DNA from: Chloroflexota bacterium
GTDB taxonomy: Bacteria; Chloroflexota; Limnocylindria; QHBO01
Reading direction: 5' to 3'
DNA: 15,930 nt
Assembly: GCA_013697395.1 (NCBI GenBank)
Contig: JACCWY010000324.1
Location: forward strand, 1 to 15,930
Below are positions 1 to 7,767 of this stretch, one piece after another. The notes below the pieces were generated by a model. The model did not search any database. It was not told where the DNA came from and saw nothing but the letters and a program-made list of their open reading frames with translations. The translations under genes and the position numbers were made by a program. Position 1 is the stretch's first letter. The number at the start of each line of letters is the position of its first letter.

Positions 1-2
1 AC

Positions 3-1583
3 CCGGAACAGCGCGCCGCGGCGACGCTGCCGGACGGTCCGGCCCAGATCATCGCGCCCGCCGGGAGCGGCAAGACGACGACCATGGTGGCGCGCCTTGC
101 GGTGCTGTGCTCGCGCGGCGTGGCGCCGGAGCGCATCTGCGTCGTGACCTTCAACCGCGACGCGGCCGCAGACCTCGGCGCCCGCGTCGCCCGGCGCCTG
201 GGAGCGGCGGCCGCCGCGTCGATCGAGATCCGGACCCTTCACGCGCTGGCCCGGCAGGTGCTGCTCGACGCCGGCGAGGGACGCAATATCGTCGCCGATC
301 GCCTGCCTCTGCTGCGGGTCGCGCGACGCCGTGCCCTCGCCGCCAATGAGGCATCGGCGACGCCGGAGCCCGCCCAGCTCGACACGTGGCTCTCCGCGTG
401 GAAGGTCGAGGGTCGCCCGCCACCGCCCGAAGCCCGCCAGGTGCTCGACGGGTATGCCGACCTGCTGAGCTCGCGCGGAGCCGTCGACTTCGACGACCTC
501 GTCGTCCGCGCCTGCGATCTGCTGAAGACCGATGCGCGACTGCGCCTCCGCTGGCAGTCGCGGTTCCTCCACGTGTGCGTGGACGAGTTCCAGGACGTGG
601 ACGCCGCCCAGCTGCGGCTCGTCCGCCTCCTTGCCGCGCCGGAGGACAACCTGTTCGTGGTCGGCGATGACGACCAGACGATCTATGCCTGGCGGCTGGC
701 CGACGTGCGTCGCATCCTCCGGTTCGCCGTCGACTACCCCGACGCGCGACGCGTCATGCTCGCCACGAACTACCGATGCCCACCATCGGTCGTTGCCGCC
801 TCGGCTCGCATGGTCGCCGCGAACCGCGAGCGCTTCGCCAAGCCGATCCGGTCGCCCGCAGATGCTCGCGAGGATGGCCGCTCGATCTCGGCGTGGAACA
901 CGGCACGACCCGAATGGGCGGATGCGATGGTCCGGCTGGCGGCCGCCGAGGACACCGCCGGCCGCAGCCTGTGCTTCCTGTCCCGGACCCGCGGCGAGCT
1001 GACACCGGTCCTCTTGGCCTTGACGCGGGCCGGCGTCCGGCATGCGACCGCGATCCCGCCGCTCGTCGAGTCGGAGCGGGTCGTGGCCCTCGTCGATGCG
1101 GCCCGCGGCCTCGACGTGGCCGAGCACCCGTTCCACGTCATCCGCCGGCTGCGCGCCGGCCGCGGCTGGGTGCGCGACGACCCCGCCGACCTCCTCGGCG
1201 ACGACGACCAGGCCGCGCTCGACGCACTCATGGGCTGGACGACCGGCTTCGCGCGGGTCCCGGCCTTCGTCGCTGCCTACGATGCGGCTCGCGCGCGCGT
1301 CGCAGCGCTCCGGGATCCTTCGGCGACCGTCGAGCTCGCCACCGTCCACGCCGCGAAGGGGCGTGAGTGGCAGACCGTCATCCTTCTCGGCTTCGAGGCG
1401 GATCGCATCCCGAACCGCCGGGCCCTGGTCGATGCGAACGACCCGGATCGAGCACTCGAGGAGGAGCGCCGGCTCGCCTACGTCGCGCTCACGCGCGCCA
1501 CCCGGCAGCTGGTCCTGGCCTTCGATCCGTCACGACCTTCACCGTTCCTGGCGGAACTGGGCCTCGGCGTTCGGCATCGATAG
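3..1583 (+). CDS. UvrD/PcrA-like superfamily 1 DNA helicase, 5' end missing
   Basis: ATP-dependent 3'-5' DNA helicase of the UvrD/Rep/PcrA type, expected to unwind DNA in repair or recombination. The reading frame is open from base 3, so the true start lies off the left edge; the first ATG at 84 falls after Walker A and cannot be the start. Visible motifs in order: Q motif PEQRAA (3-20), Walker A APAGSGKTTT (54-83), motif II DEFQD (from 582), motif III GDDDQTIYAWR (from 660), motif IV TNYRCP (from 765), motif V TVHAAKG (from 1341) and motif VI YVALTRAT (1479-1502). About 190 residues separate motifs IV and V, roughly 90 fewer than in E. coli UvrD, so the 2B subdomain is reduced. It ends TAG, 7 bp from the convergent uvrA stop. 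Family call is sure; the exact orthologue is not, so no symbol is given. Confidence 0.93.
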   Translation, partial: PEQRAAATLPDGPAQIIAPAGSGKTTTMVARLAVLCSRGVAPERICVVTFNRDAAADLGARVARRLGAAAAASIEIRTLHALARQVLLDAGEGRNIVADRLPLLRVARRRALAANEASATPEPAQLDTWLSAWKVEGRPPPPEARQVLDGYADLLSSRGAVDFDDLVVRACDLLKTDARLRLRWQSRFLHVCVDEFQDVDAAQLRLVRLLAAPEDNLFVVGDDDQTIYAWRLADVRRILRFAVDYPDARRVMLATNYRCPPSVVAASARMVAANRERFAKPIRSPADAREDGRSISAWNTARPEWADAMVRLAAAEDTAGRSLCFLSRTRGELTPVLLALTRAGVRHATAIPPLVESERVVALVDAARGLDVAEHPFHVIRRLRAGRGWVRDDPADLLGDDDQAALDALMGWTTGFARVPAFVAAYDAARARVAALRDPSATVELATVHAAKGREWQTVILLGFEADRIPNRRALVDANDPDRALEEERRLAYVALTRATRQLVLAFDPSRPSPFLAELGLGVRHR

Positions 1584-1590
1584 CCCAGCC

Positions 1591-4524
1591 TCAGGAGGCG
1601 GCGGCCACCGGCTCGCGCCGCCGGCGCCGAGGCTCCGAGGGTTCGGCGGACGCGTCAAGACCGAGCGCGTGGCGCAGGTACTGCCCCGTGGACGACTCGG
1701 CGACCCTCGCCACCTGCTCCGGCGTGCCGGCCGCGATGAGGTAGCCGCCCTTGTCGCCGCCCTCGGGCCCGAGGTCGATGACCCAGTCGGCGGTCTTGAC
1801 GACGTCGAGGTTGTGCTCGATGACGACGACCGTGTTCCCGCTCTCGACCAGGCGCGAGAGAACCTGGAGCAGGCGGGCGACGTCGTCGAAGTGGAGGCCC
1901 GTGGTCGGCTCGTCCAGGATGTAGAACGTCTTGCCGGTGGCCCGCTTCGACAGCTCCGTGGCCAGCTTTACGCGCTGCGCCTCGCCGCCGGACAGCGTGG
2001 TCGCGGGCTGTCCCAAGTGGATGTAGCCCATCCCGACGTCGTTGAGCGTCTGCAGCTTGTTCTTGATCGAGGGCACCGCCTCGAAGAACTTGAGAGCTTC
2101 CTCGACCGTCATCTCCAGGATCTCGGCCACGTTGCGGCCCTTGTAGTGGATCTCGAGCGTCTCGCGGTTGTAGCGCTTCCCCTTGCACACCTCGCACTGG
2201 ACGTAGACGTCGGGCAGGAAGTGCATCTCGATCTGAACGATCCCGGCGCCCTCGCACGCCTCGCAGCGCCCGCCCTTCACGTTGAAGCTGAACCGGCCGG
2301 GCTTGTACCCGCGCAGCCGCGACTCCGGGACCGCGGCAAGGAGCTCTCGCAGCGGACTCCACAGCCCCGTGTACGTCGCCGGGTTCGAGCGCGGCGTCCG
2401 GCCGATGGGCGACTGGTCGATCTCGATGACCTTGTCGATCAAGTCGACGCCCTCGATCCGGTCGTGCCTGCCGGCCGGTTCACGCGAGCCCCAGATGCGC
2501 TGCGCCAGCGCGGGATGGAGGATCTGGGTCACGAGGCTCGATTTCCCAGATCCGCTCACCCCGGTCACGGCCACGAACCGGCCGAGCGGGAAGGAGACGT
2601 CGATCTGCTTGAGGTTGTTCTCGCGGGCGCCGCGCACGACGATCGCCTCGCCCTTCCCGTTGCGCCGGCGCTTCGGCACCGGGACGGCCTTCTCGCCGCG
2701 CAGGTAGGCGCCGGTCATCGATCGTCGGTTCTCGAGCAGGCCCGACAGCGGGCCCGAATGGATCAGCCGGCCGCCGTGCTCCCCCGCCGCCGGACCGATG
2801 TCGATGACCCAATCGGCGGATCGGATCGTTTCCTCGTCGTGCTCGACGACGAGCAGCGTGTTGCCGAGGTCGCGCAGCCGGACGAGCGTCGCGATGAGTC
2901 GGGCGTTGTCGCGCTGGTGGAGGCCGATCGAGGGCTCGTCCAGGATGTAGAGGACGCCCATCAGGCTCGAGCCGATCTGCGTCGCCAGCCGGATGCGCTG
3001 AGCCTCGCCCCCGCTCAACGTGCCGGACGCGCGGTCCAGCGTCAGGTAGTCCAGCCCGACGTCGACGAGGAAGCCGAGCCGAGCGTGGATCTCCTTGAGC
3101 ACCTGCCGTGCGATGGTGTTCTCGCGCTCCGTCAGCCGCTCGGGAAGGGCGTCGTACCAGGCCAGCGCATCCGTCACCGACCGTCGCGTCGTCTCGATGA
3201 TGTTCCTGCCGGCGATCGTCACCGACCGTGACTCCGGCTTGAGGCGCATCCCGTCGCAGGTCGGGCAGGGCTTGTTCGTCATGTAGCGCTCGAACTCGGC
3301 TCGCATCGTCTCGGAGCCCGTCTCGCGGTGACGCCGGGTGAGGTTCGGAATGATCCCCTCGAAGGTCGTCTTGAACGTATGGACGTTCCCGTTGCGGGCC
3401 CGGTACCGCACGCCGACGCGCTCTCCCCTGTTGCCGTACAGCAGGATCCGGCGCGCCTCGTCGTCGAGGTCGCGGACGGGAACGTCGGTCCGGAATCCGT
3501 AATGCTCGGCCACCGCGTCGAGGATCTTGCTGAACCAGCTCTCGGTCGCGGCCATACGGCGCCACGGCAGGACGGCGCCCTCGTCGACCGACAGCTCGTC
3601 GTTCGGCAGGACGAGGTCGGGGTCGATCTCGAGCCGCGAGCCGAGGCCGGTGCAGTCGGGACACGCGCCGTGCGGAGAGTTGAAGCTGAAGTTTCGCGGG
3701 GCCGGCTCCTCGAAGGAGCCGCCGTGCTCGGGACACGCGTAGCGCTCGCTGAAGACGCGGTCGGCCTCTCGAGCAGGAGCATCGGGCAGATTCAGCAGCA
3801 GGGTGCCCTCCGAGAGGCGCAGTGCCGTCTCGATTGAATCCGCCATGCGGCTGGCATCCGGCCTCGGGCCGCCGTCGTCACCGGTCGCGCGCACGACGAG
3901 GCGATCCACGACGACCTCGATGCTGTGCTTGTACTTCTTGTCGAGCTTGATCTCCTCCTCGAGCTCACGCAGCTCGCCGTCGACCCGCACGCGCACGAAG
4001 CCTGCCTGCTTGGCACCGGCAAGGAGCTTCTCGTGCTCGCCCTTGCGATCGAGGACGAGCGGCGCCATGAGCATGACCCGCGTCCCCTCCGGCAGCTGGT
4101 AGATCTGGTCGACCATCTGCTCGACCGTCTGGCGCTCGATCTCGCGGCCGCACGTGGGGCAGTGCATCCGACCGATGCGCGCAAAGAGGAGGCGCAGGTA
4201 GTCGTAGATCTCGGTCACGGTCCCGACCGTCGAACGAGGGTTCTTCGACGCGCCCTTCTGGTCGATGCTGATGGCGGGCGACAGGCCGTCGATCTGGTCG
4301 ACGTCCGGCTTCTCCATCTGCCCCAGGAACTGCCGCGCGTAGGCCGACAGAGACTCGACGTAGCGGCGCTGTCCCTCGGCGTAGATCGTGTCGAAGGCGA
4401 GGCTCGACTTGCCGCTCCCGGACAGGCCGGTGATGACGATCAGCCGGTCACGCGGCATCTCCACGTCGACGTTCTTGAGGTTGTGTTCGCGGGCACCGCG
4501 GACGACGATCTTGTCGGAGGGCAT
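1591..4524 (-). CDS. uvrA: UvrABC excinuclease subunit A
   Basis: Damage-sensing ATPase of nucleotide excision repair; it dimerises, binds distorted DNA and loads UvrB. The 977-aa product has the family's usual length. Visible: Walker A GLSGSGKSS (33-41), first zinc set C264-x2-H267...C288-x2-C291, CPTC at 420-423, first ABC signature LSGGEAQR (503-510) with Walker B YILDEP, second Walker A GVSGSGKSS (655-663), second zinc finger C754/C757...C777/C780, and second signature LSGGEAQR (844-851) with FYILDEP. The start is the ATG at 4524 (MPSDKIVVRGAREHN), because family homology begins there; the 71 codons upstream in frame are Arg/Ser-rich and non-homologous. No Shine-Dalgarno is seen, but a -10 box lies 9 bases upstream and a LexA-type box 33 bases upstream, so SOS control from a near-leaderless transcript is likely. 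Confidence 0.98.
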   Translation of the reverse strand: MPSDKIVVRGAREHNLKNVDVEMPRDRLIVITGLSGSGKSSLAFDTIYAEGQRRYVESLSAYARQFLGQMEKPDVDQIDGLSPAISIDQKGASKNPRSTVGTVTEIYDYLRLLFARIGRMHCPTCGREIERQTVEQMVDQIYQLPEGTRVMLMAPLVLDRKGEHEKLLAGAKQAGFVRVRVDGELRELEEEIKLDKKYKHSIEVVVDRLVVRATGDDGGPRPDASRMADSIETALRLSEGTLLLNLPDAPAREADRVFSERYACPEHGGSFEEPAPRNFSFNSPHGACPDCTGLGSRLEIDPDLVLPNDELSVDEGAVLPWRRMAATESWFSKILDAVAEHYGFRTDVPVRDLDDEARRILLYGNRGERVGVRYRARNGNVHTFKTTFEGIIPNLTRRHRETGSETMRAEFERYMTNKPCPTCDGMRLKPESRSVTIAGRNIIETTRRSVTDALAWYDALPERLTERENTIARQVLKEIHARLGFLVDVGLDYLTLDRASGTLSGGEAQRIRLATQIGSSLMGVLYILDEPSIGLHQRDNARLIATLVRLRDLGNTLLVVEHDEETIRSADWVIDIGPAAGEHGGRLIHSGPLSGLLENRRSMTGAYLRGEKAVPVPKRRRNGKGEAIVVRGARENNLKQIDVSFPLGRFVAVTGVSGSGKSSLVTQILHPALAQRIWGSREPAGRHDRIEGVDLIDKVIEIDQSPIGRTPRSNPATYTGLWSPLRELLAAVPESRLRGYKPGRFSFNVKGGRCEACEGAGIVQIEMHFLPDVYVQCEVCKGKRYNRETLEIHYKGRNVAEILEMTVEEALKFFEAVPSIKNKLQTLNDVGMGYIHLGQPATTLSGGEAQRVKLATELSKRATGKTFYILDEPTTGLHFDDVARLLQVLSRLVESGNTVVVIEHNLDVVKTADWVIDLGPEGGDKGGYLIAAGTPEQVARVAESSTGQYLRHALGLDASAEPSEPRRRRREPVAAAS

Positions 4525-4533
4525 CGGACCGAT

Positions 4534-4539
4534 ATCGTA
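4534..4539 (-). promoter_or_regulatory. Probable -10 element of uvrA
   Basis: TACGAT on the minus strand ends 9 bases before the uvrA ATG. Transcription from it would start 2-4 bases before the ATG, giving a leaderless or near-leaderless mRNA, which agrees with the lack of a Shine-Dalgarno. With a 17-bp spacer the -35 would fall on 4557-4562, inside the SOS box. Inferred from sequence only. Confidence 0.5.
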
Positions 4540-4557
4540 GCAGGAACTGGACCGATG

Positions 4558-4571
4558 CGAACGCCTGTTCG
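4558..4571. promoter_or_regulatory. LexA/SOS box upstream of uvrA
   Basis: CGAACGCCTGTTCG is a perfect CGAAC-N4-GTTCG palindrome, the core of the LexA (DinR) box known from Bacillus and mycobacteria. It lies 33 bases upstream of the uvrA start and covers the expected -35 region of its promoter, the right place for repression. uvrA is a classical SOS gene. I found no second copy in the window; uvrB has none. Confidence 0.8.
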
Positions 4572-4617
4572 GTTTCGGTCCGGCTCGGCGCGGGGGCCGC
4601 CGAGCCTTCGGAAACAG

Positions 4618-4655
4618 CAAGGAGCCGGCCGGGGTGGAGACCGGCCGGCTCCTTG
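4618..4655 (-). terminator. Strong hairpin terminator after the GH1/GH6 unit
   Basis: A perfect 15-bp inverted repeat, CAAGGAGCCGGCCGG at 4618-4632 and its complement at 4641-4655, with an 8-base loop. It begins 12 bases past the stop of the GH6 remnant on the minus strand. There is no long T-run, only TGTTT shortly after the stem, so it may work as a U-poor terminator of the kind seen in GC-rich genomes. It would shield the uvrA promoter from read-through. Confidence 0.65.
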
Positions 4656-4666
4656 ATCTGGGGGCG

Positions 4667-4891
4667 CTAGTCGCCCGAGCCGAGTGGCGGAACCGCCAGC
4701 TGGGCCAGCTCGAGCGCCTGCTCCGGGACCCACGCACCGGCGGGTGGATCCATCATCCCGCGTACCGGATCCGCTGAGCCGGGAGGGGCCCAGCGGTTGC
4801 ACTGGCCGTCCGACTCGCCCGGGGTCTTGATCCACAGGTAGGCATCGACGAGCGCGTTACCAGTGTCAGCCGTCGGTCGGAGGCCCAGGCC
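4667..4891 (-). pseudogene. 3' remnant of a GH6 cellulase/cellobiohydrolase
   Basis: About 74 codons encoding the C-terminal end of a glycoside hydrolase family 6 protein, a secreted cellulase that cuts beta-1,4-glucan. The diagnostic stretch is VDAYLWIKTPGESDG (the WIK..GE.DG part at 4805-4834), whose Lys, Glu and Asp line the active cleft in GH6, followed by GAWVPEQALELAQ near the C-terminus and a TAG stop. The other ~80% of the domain, including the catalytic Asp residues, the signal peptide and any binding module, is absent, and there is no ATG/GTG start. It begins ~27 bases after the GH1 TAA in another frame. An SD-like AGAGAGGAGAGA sits at the junction (about 4897-4908), which suggests that a deletion removed the front of a once-downstream cellulase gene. 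The minus-strand frame stays open up to 5038, but that part overlaps GH1 and is not homologous. Confidence 0.75.
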
Positions 4892-4917
4892 GCGGTCTCT
4901 CCTCTCTGTTCGTTCGG

Positions 4918-6306
4918 TTAGCGCCGGCCGGCGGCCAGCAGGGCCCGGTACCACTCGCCGCTTGCCTTGGGTGTTCGGCGCTGCGTGCTGAAGTCCACGT
5001 GCACGATGCCGAATGGCGTGCCATAGCCCAGCGCCCACTCGAAGTTGTCAATGAGCGACCAGACGAAGTAGCCGATGAGCGGCACGCCTCCCGCGATCGC
5101 CTCCCCGGCCGCGTGGACGTGCGCAGCCAGGTACCGGACGCGCTCCGGATCGTCGACCGAACCGTCGGCCGCGACCGAATCCACGAACGTGGCGCCGTTC
5201 TCGGTGATGGCCAGCGCGGCTGGTCGGTAATCACGCGCGATTCGCTGGAGCGTTGCGCGAAGGCCGTAGGGATGGATCTCCCATCCGATGGCGGTCCGCT
5301 CGCCGGAAGCATCGAGGACGCGTGCTCCGATGCCCCAATCCCGCTCAGGCCGCGCCGCGGCGACCCGCTCTCGACGGTAGTAGTTCACCGCCAGGAAGTC
5401 GGGAGCCGCGAGCGCATCGACCGCCGCCAGGTCGATGCCCTCGAGCAGCCCGAGACCCTCGTACTAGGTTACGAGGTCGGCGGGATACCCGCGCCCGAAC
5501 GTCGGCTCCAGGAACCAGCGGTGCATCGCCCCGTCGTAACGAACGACCGCGGCCAGATCCTCCGCGCTGTGGCTGGCGGGCAGGAGGTCGGCCACGTCGT
5601 GCCCGATGCCGATGCTGGCGGCCGGCCGAATGGCCCGGATTGCCGCGGTCGCCGAGGCATGCGCGAGGTGAGCATGGTGCGCGGCACGAAGCGCTCCGGC
5701 CCAGCCCCGACGTCCCGGCGCGTGCTCCCCGGTGCCGTATCCCATGAATGCGAACGTCCTCGGCTCGTTGAGGGTCATCCAGGCGCCGACCCGGTCACCG
5801 AGGCGGTGGGCGACGATGCCCGTGTACTCGGCAAAACGCTCCACGACCTCGGGCTGGAGCCAGCCGCCACGATCCTCGATCTGCTGCGGCAGATCCCAGT
5901 GGTAGAGCGTCACCCAGGGCTCGATTCCGCGCTCGAGCAGGCCGTCGACCAGGCGGTCGTAGAAGTCGAGGCCGGCAGCGTTTGTTGGTCCAGACCCGCC
6001 AGGTTGGATCCGCGGCCACGAGATTCTGAACCGGTACGCACGCAGCCCGATGTGGGCCATGAGGTCGAGGTCTGCCCGCCAGCGATGGTAGTGGTCACAG
6101 GCGGTATCGCCGGTGTCCCCGTTCTGCGTCCGGCCGGGCGCGTGGCTGAAGGTGTCCCAGATGCTCGGACCGCGACCGTCGACGGCGGCGGCGCCCTCGA
6201 CCTGGTACGCGGCGGTCGCCGCACCCCACGCGAAGTCTGCCGGGAACCGTTGGGCCAATGCGACCGGGTCGCCGAGCGTGTCGGGCGGGACTTGAATGGA
6301 TGTCAT
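4918..6306 (-). pseudogene. GH1 beta-glucosidase interrupted by one in-frame TAG
   Basis: Family 1 glycoside hydrolase that would release glucose from cellobiose and similar beta-glucosides; no signal peptide, so cytoplasmic. Read through, the gene has 462 codons, the normal GH1 length. N-terminal signature FAWGAATAAYQVEG (25-38), acid/base Glu181 in TLNEP, nucleophile Glu369 in ITENG (367-371), and substrate-site block WSLIDNFEWALGY near the C-terminus. Codon 281 (5464-5466) is TAG, between GRGYPADLVT and YEGLGLL; both halves are in one frame and otherwise intact, so this looks like a single substitution. Neither half is expected to be active, since the catalytic pair is split. Start ATG at 6306, 7 bases after the stop of the unknown gene upstream, implying co-transcription. 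Recent pseudogene is most likely; sequencing error or stop read-through are the alternatives. Confidence 0.88.
5464..5466 (-). other. In-frame amber codon inside the GH1 gene
   Basis: TAG on the minus strand at codon 281, the only disruption of the frame. TAG also ends the helicase, lacI-type, uvrB and second permease genes in this window, so it is an ordinary stop here and not a reassigned codon. Confidence 0.9.
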
Positions 6307-6313
6307 GTCGGCG

Positions 6314-6628
6314 TCAGCGCTGGGACGCCCTCCTGCGCGTCATCGGGGCATCCCACGCGGCCGACGGCGCGGTCCGAAGGGTCTCGCCGGGAGGCATCTC
6401 TGACAGGACGGCGATGTGTCTCTGGGTCGTTGCCGGATCGCTGCAGCAGGTGAACCACAGGTGGACGACATCCAGCGGGGCGTCGGGAGGCGGCAGGATG
6501 TTCTCGCCGGCCGTCTCCGGAACGGCGGTGCCCGGAGTGGAGTGATCCACCCAGACGCCGTCCTCGAAGTAACCGAGTCCGAAGCTCATGGGCCTGAACC
6601 TGCGAAGCGTGAGAGTCCGTCGATGCAT
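6314..6628 (-). CDS. Unrecognised 104-aa protein between the LacI-type regulator and GH1
   Basis: I do not recognise this protein. It starts MHRRTLTLRRFRPMSFGLGY, has an acidic and aromatic middle (YFEDGVWVDHS), a Pro-rich linker (ILPPPDAP) and a hydrophobic strand with paired cysteines (VVHLWFTCCSD), and ends in a basic tail. No signal peptide or membrane segment is clear. The start at 6628 is supported by an unusually strong Shine-Dalgarno 8 bases upstream; an in-frame ATG at 6655 lacks one. It lies 53 bases after the regulator stop and 7 bases before GH1, so the three genes probably form one transcript, and a role in sugar use is inferred from position alone. It could also be a remnant of a longer protein. 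Confidence 0.65.
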   Translation of the reverse strand: MHRRTLTLRRFRPMSFGLGYFEDGVWVDHSTPGTAVPETAGENILPPPDAPLDVVHLWFTCCSDPATTQRHIAVLSEMPPGETLRTAPSAAWDAPMTRRRASQR

Positions 6629-6636
6629 TGCCCCTT

Positions 6637-6644
6637 CCTCTCCT
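6637..6644 (-). promoter_or_regulatory. Ribosome binding site of the 104-aa gene
   Basis: AGGAGAGG with an 8-base spacer to the ATG at 6628, inside a purine run (6631-6645). It decides the start and is the strongest Shine-Dalgarno in the window. Confidence 0.75.
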
Positions 6645-6649
6645 CGGTG

Positions 6650-6661
6650 CGACACGTGTCG
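6650..6661. repeat. 12-bp perfect palindrome between the LacI-type gene and the 104-aa gene
   Basis: CGACACGTGTCG has a CG centre and lies just upstream of the Shine-Dalgarno of the 104-aa gene. It could be a weak internal operator, but it does not resemble the palindromes at 7745-7781 and may be chance in GC-rich DNA. Confidence 0.35.
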
Positions 6662-6681
6662 TGGTGCGGGTGGTGGGTGGC

Positions 6682-7743
6682 CTAGCCGCGCGAATCGTCA
6701 CCTCCCGCGTCGGCGACGCTCGATTCGCGCACCACGAGCTGCGTGTCGAGAATCACGCGGCGCGGGGGTCCGCCGAGGGATCGGATCTCCCGGATGAGCA
6801 GCCGGGTCATCTCGCGGCCCATCTCCTCGATCGGCTGTCGAACGCTCGACAGCGGTGGCTGCGTCGTCGTCGTCAGGGGGGAGTCGTCGAACCCGACGAT
6901 CGCCACGTCGTCGGGTATGGCTCGGCCGGCGGCGCGCAGCGCCGCCATCGCGCCGACGGCCATGAGGTCCGACGCGACGAACACCGCATCGAGATCTGGC
7001 GCACGCTCCAACAGCCGTGCCATGGCATCGCGGCCGCCATCGAGGGTGAAGTCGGCCGTCTCGACGAGCTGCGGGTCGGATGCATGCTCGGCCAGGGCCA
7101 GCCGCTCGTGATATCCGGCAAGGCGGTCGGCGCCGGGCGCCATGTCCTGCGGACCGGCGATCGTCGCCACCCGCTGCCGTCCGCGCTCGAGGAGGTGCTG
7201 GACGGCGGAGCTGGCGCCGCCGCGGTTGTCGACGTCGACGTACGGGATCCCGGAGCCGCGGGGTCGACCCCCGACGACGACAGGCACGCGGTCGTGTTGC
7301 AGCGCCCCCGGCAGGGGGTCCGATCCGTGGAGCGACACGAGCAGGACGCCATCCACGTGCCCCGCGGCCAGGTACCGCCCGACCCGTCCCTCGTCGGTAC
7401 GTCCCTGCGGCATGAGGAGGACGAGCTGCATCGATTCCTCGGCGAGCGCATCGCTGATACCGCGCAGGACTCGCGGGAAGAACGGGTCCCCGAACACCTG
7501 GGCGCTCGGCTCGGGGATCACGACCGCGACCGAGTCGCTGCGACGGGTGACCAGGCTCCGCGCGGCGCGGTTCGGCACGTACCCGAGCTCATGGACGGCG
7601 GCTTCGACCGCGACCCGGGAGAACTCGCCCACCCGTCGGTCGCCGTTGACGACCCGGGAGACCGTGGCGCGCGACACGTTCGCCAGGCTGGCCACCTGCT
7701 CGAGCGTCACCCCGACCGCACGGCGGGCGTGCACGGTCACCAT
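6682..7743 (-). CDS. LacI-family transcriptional regulator, CelR-like
   Basis: Sugar-responsive repressor of 353 aa, normal length for LacI/GalR. The N-terminal helix-turn-helix is VTLEQVASLANVSRATVSRVV (residues 12-32, split as VTLEQVASLANVS and RATVSRVV), followed by the hinge YVPNRAARSL (55-64) and a periplasmic-binding-protein-like effector domain with VASDLMAVGAMAAL and the C-terminal FDDSPLTTTTQPPLSSVRQP core. The start ATG at 7743 abuts the palindrome at 7745-7760; a GTG at codon 12, directly before the HTH, is an alternative. The first gene of a minus-strand unit that includes GH1 and a GH6 relic, next to a CelR-pattern operator, it is likely to sense cellobiose or a similar beta-glucoside and to repress its own unit. 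Ligand is inference from context. Confidence 0.93.
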   Translation of the reverse strand: MVTVHARRAVGVTLEQVASLANVSRATVSRVVNGDRRVGEFSRVAVEAAVHELGYVPNRAARSLVTRRSDSVAVVIPEPSAQVFGDPFFPRVLRGISDALAEESMQLVLLMPQGRTDEGRVGRYLAAGHVDGVLLVSLHGSDPLPGALQHDRVPVVVGGRPRGSGIPYVDVDNRGGASSAVQHLLERGRQRVATIAGPQDMAPGADRLAGYHERLALAEHASDPQLVETADFTLDGGRDAMARLLERAPDLDAVFVASDLMAVGAMAALRAAGRAIPDDVAIVGFDDSPLTTTTQPPLSSVRQPIEEMGREMTRLLIREIRSLGGPPRRVILDTQLVVRESSVADAGGDDSRG

Positions 7744-7744
7744 T

Positions 7745-7760
7745 GTGAGAGCGCTCTCAC
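7745..7760. promoter_or_regulatory. Operator palindrome, CelR-like
   Basis: GTGAGAGCGCTCTCAC is a perfect 16-bp palindrome with a central CG, as LacI-family operators have. Its core fits TG-G-GAGCGCTC pattern sites of the cellulase regulator CelR of Thermobifida fusca (TGGGAGCGCTCCCA), differing at one symmetric pair. It lies one base upstream of the regulator's ATG, so binding would block the regulator's own unit, and it could also affect the divergent ABC genes. Confidence 0.82.
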
Positions 7761-7767
7761 GATCATC

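Noticed and set aside
1042..3231. Long open frame (729 codons) on the plus strand across the helicase end and uvrA
   Set aside because: It is antisense to uvrA, low in complexity and rich in Arg/Val/Asp repeats, an effect of GC-rich codon bias; uvrA itself is unmistakable.
4618..4655. Inverted repeat as the end of an insertion sequence or an attachment site
   Set aside because: The arms are 8 bases apart with no transposase or integrase nearby; a terminator hairpin explains it better.
4892..5038. 5' part of the minus-strand frame ahead of the GH6 remnant
   Set aside because: It overlaps the GH1 coding end in another frame and has no GH6 similarity, so the remnant was trimmed to about 4891.
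5464..5466. TAG as a recoded sense codon
   Set aside because: TAG closes at least four other genes in the window at their expected ends, and no stem-loop resembling a recoding signal was seen after it.
6313..6324. TCAGCGCTGGGA upstream of GH1 as a CelR-type operator
   Set aside because: Shares only the AGCGCT core, is not symmetric, and overlaps the stop of the 104-aa gene.
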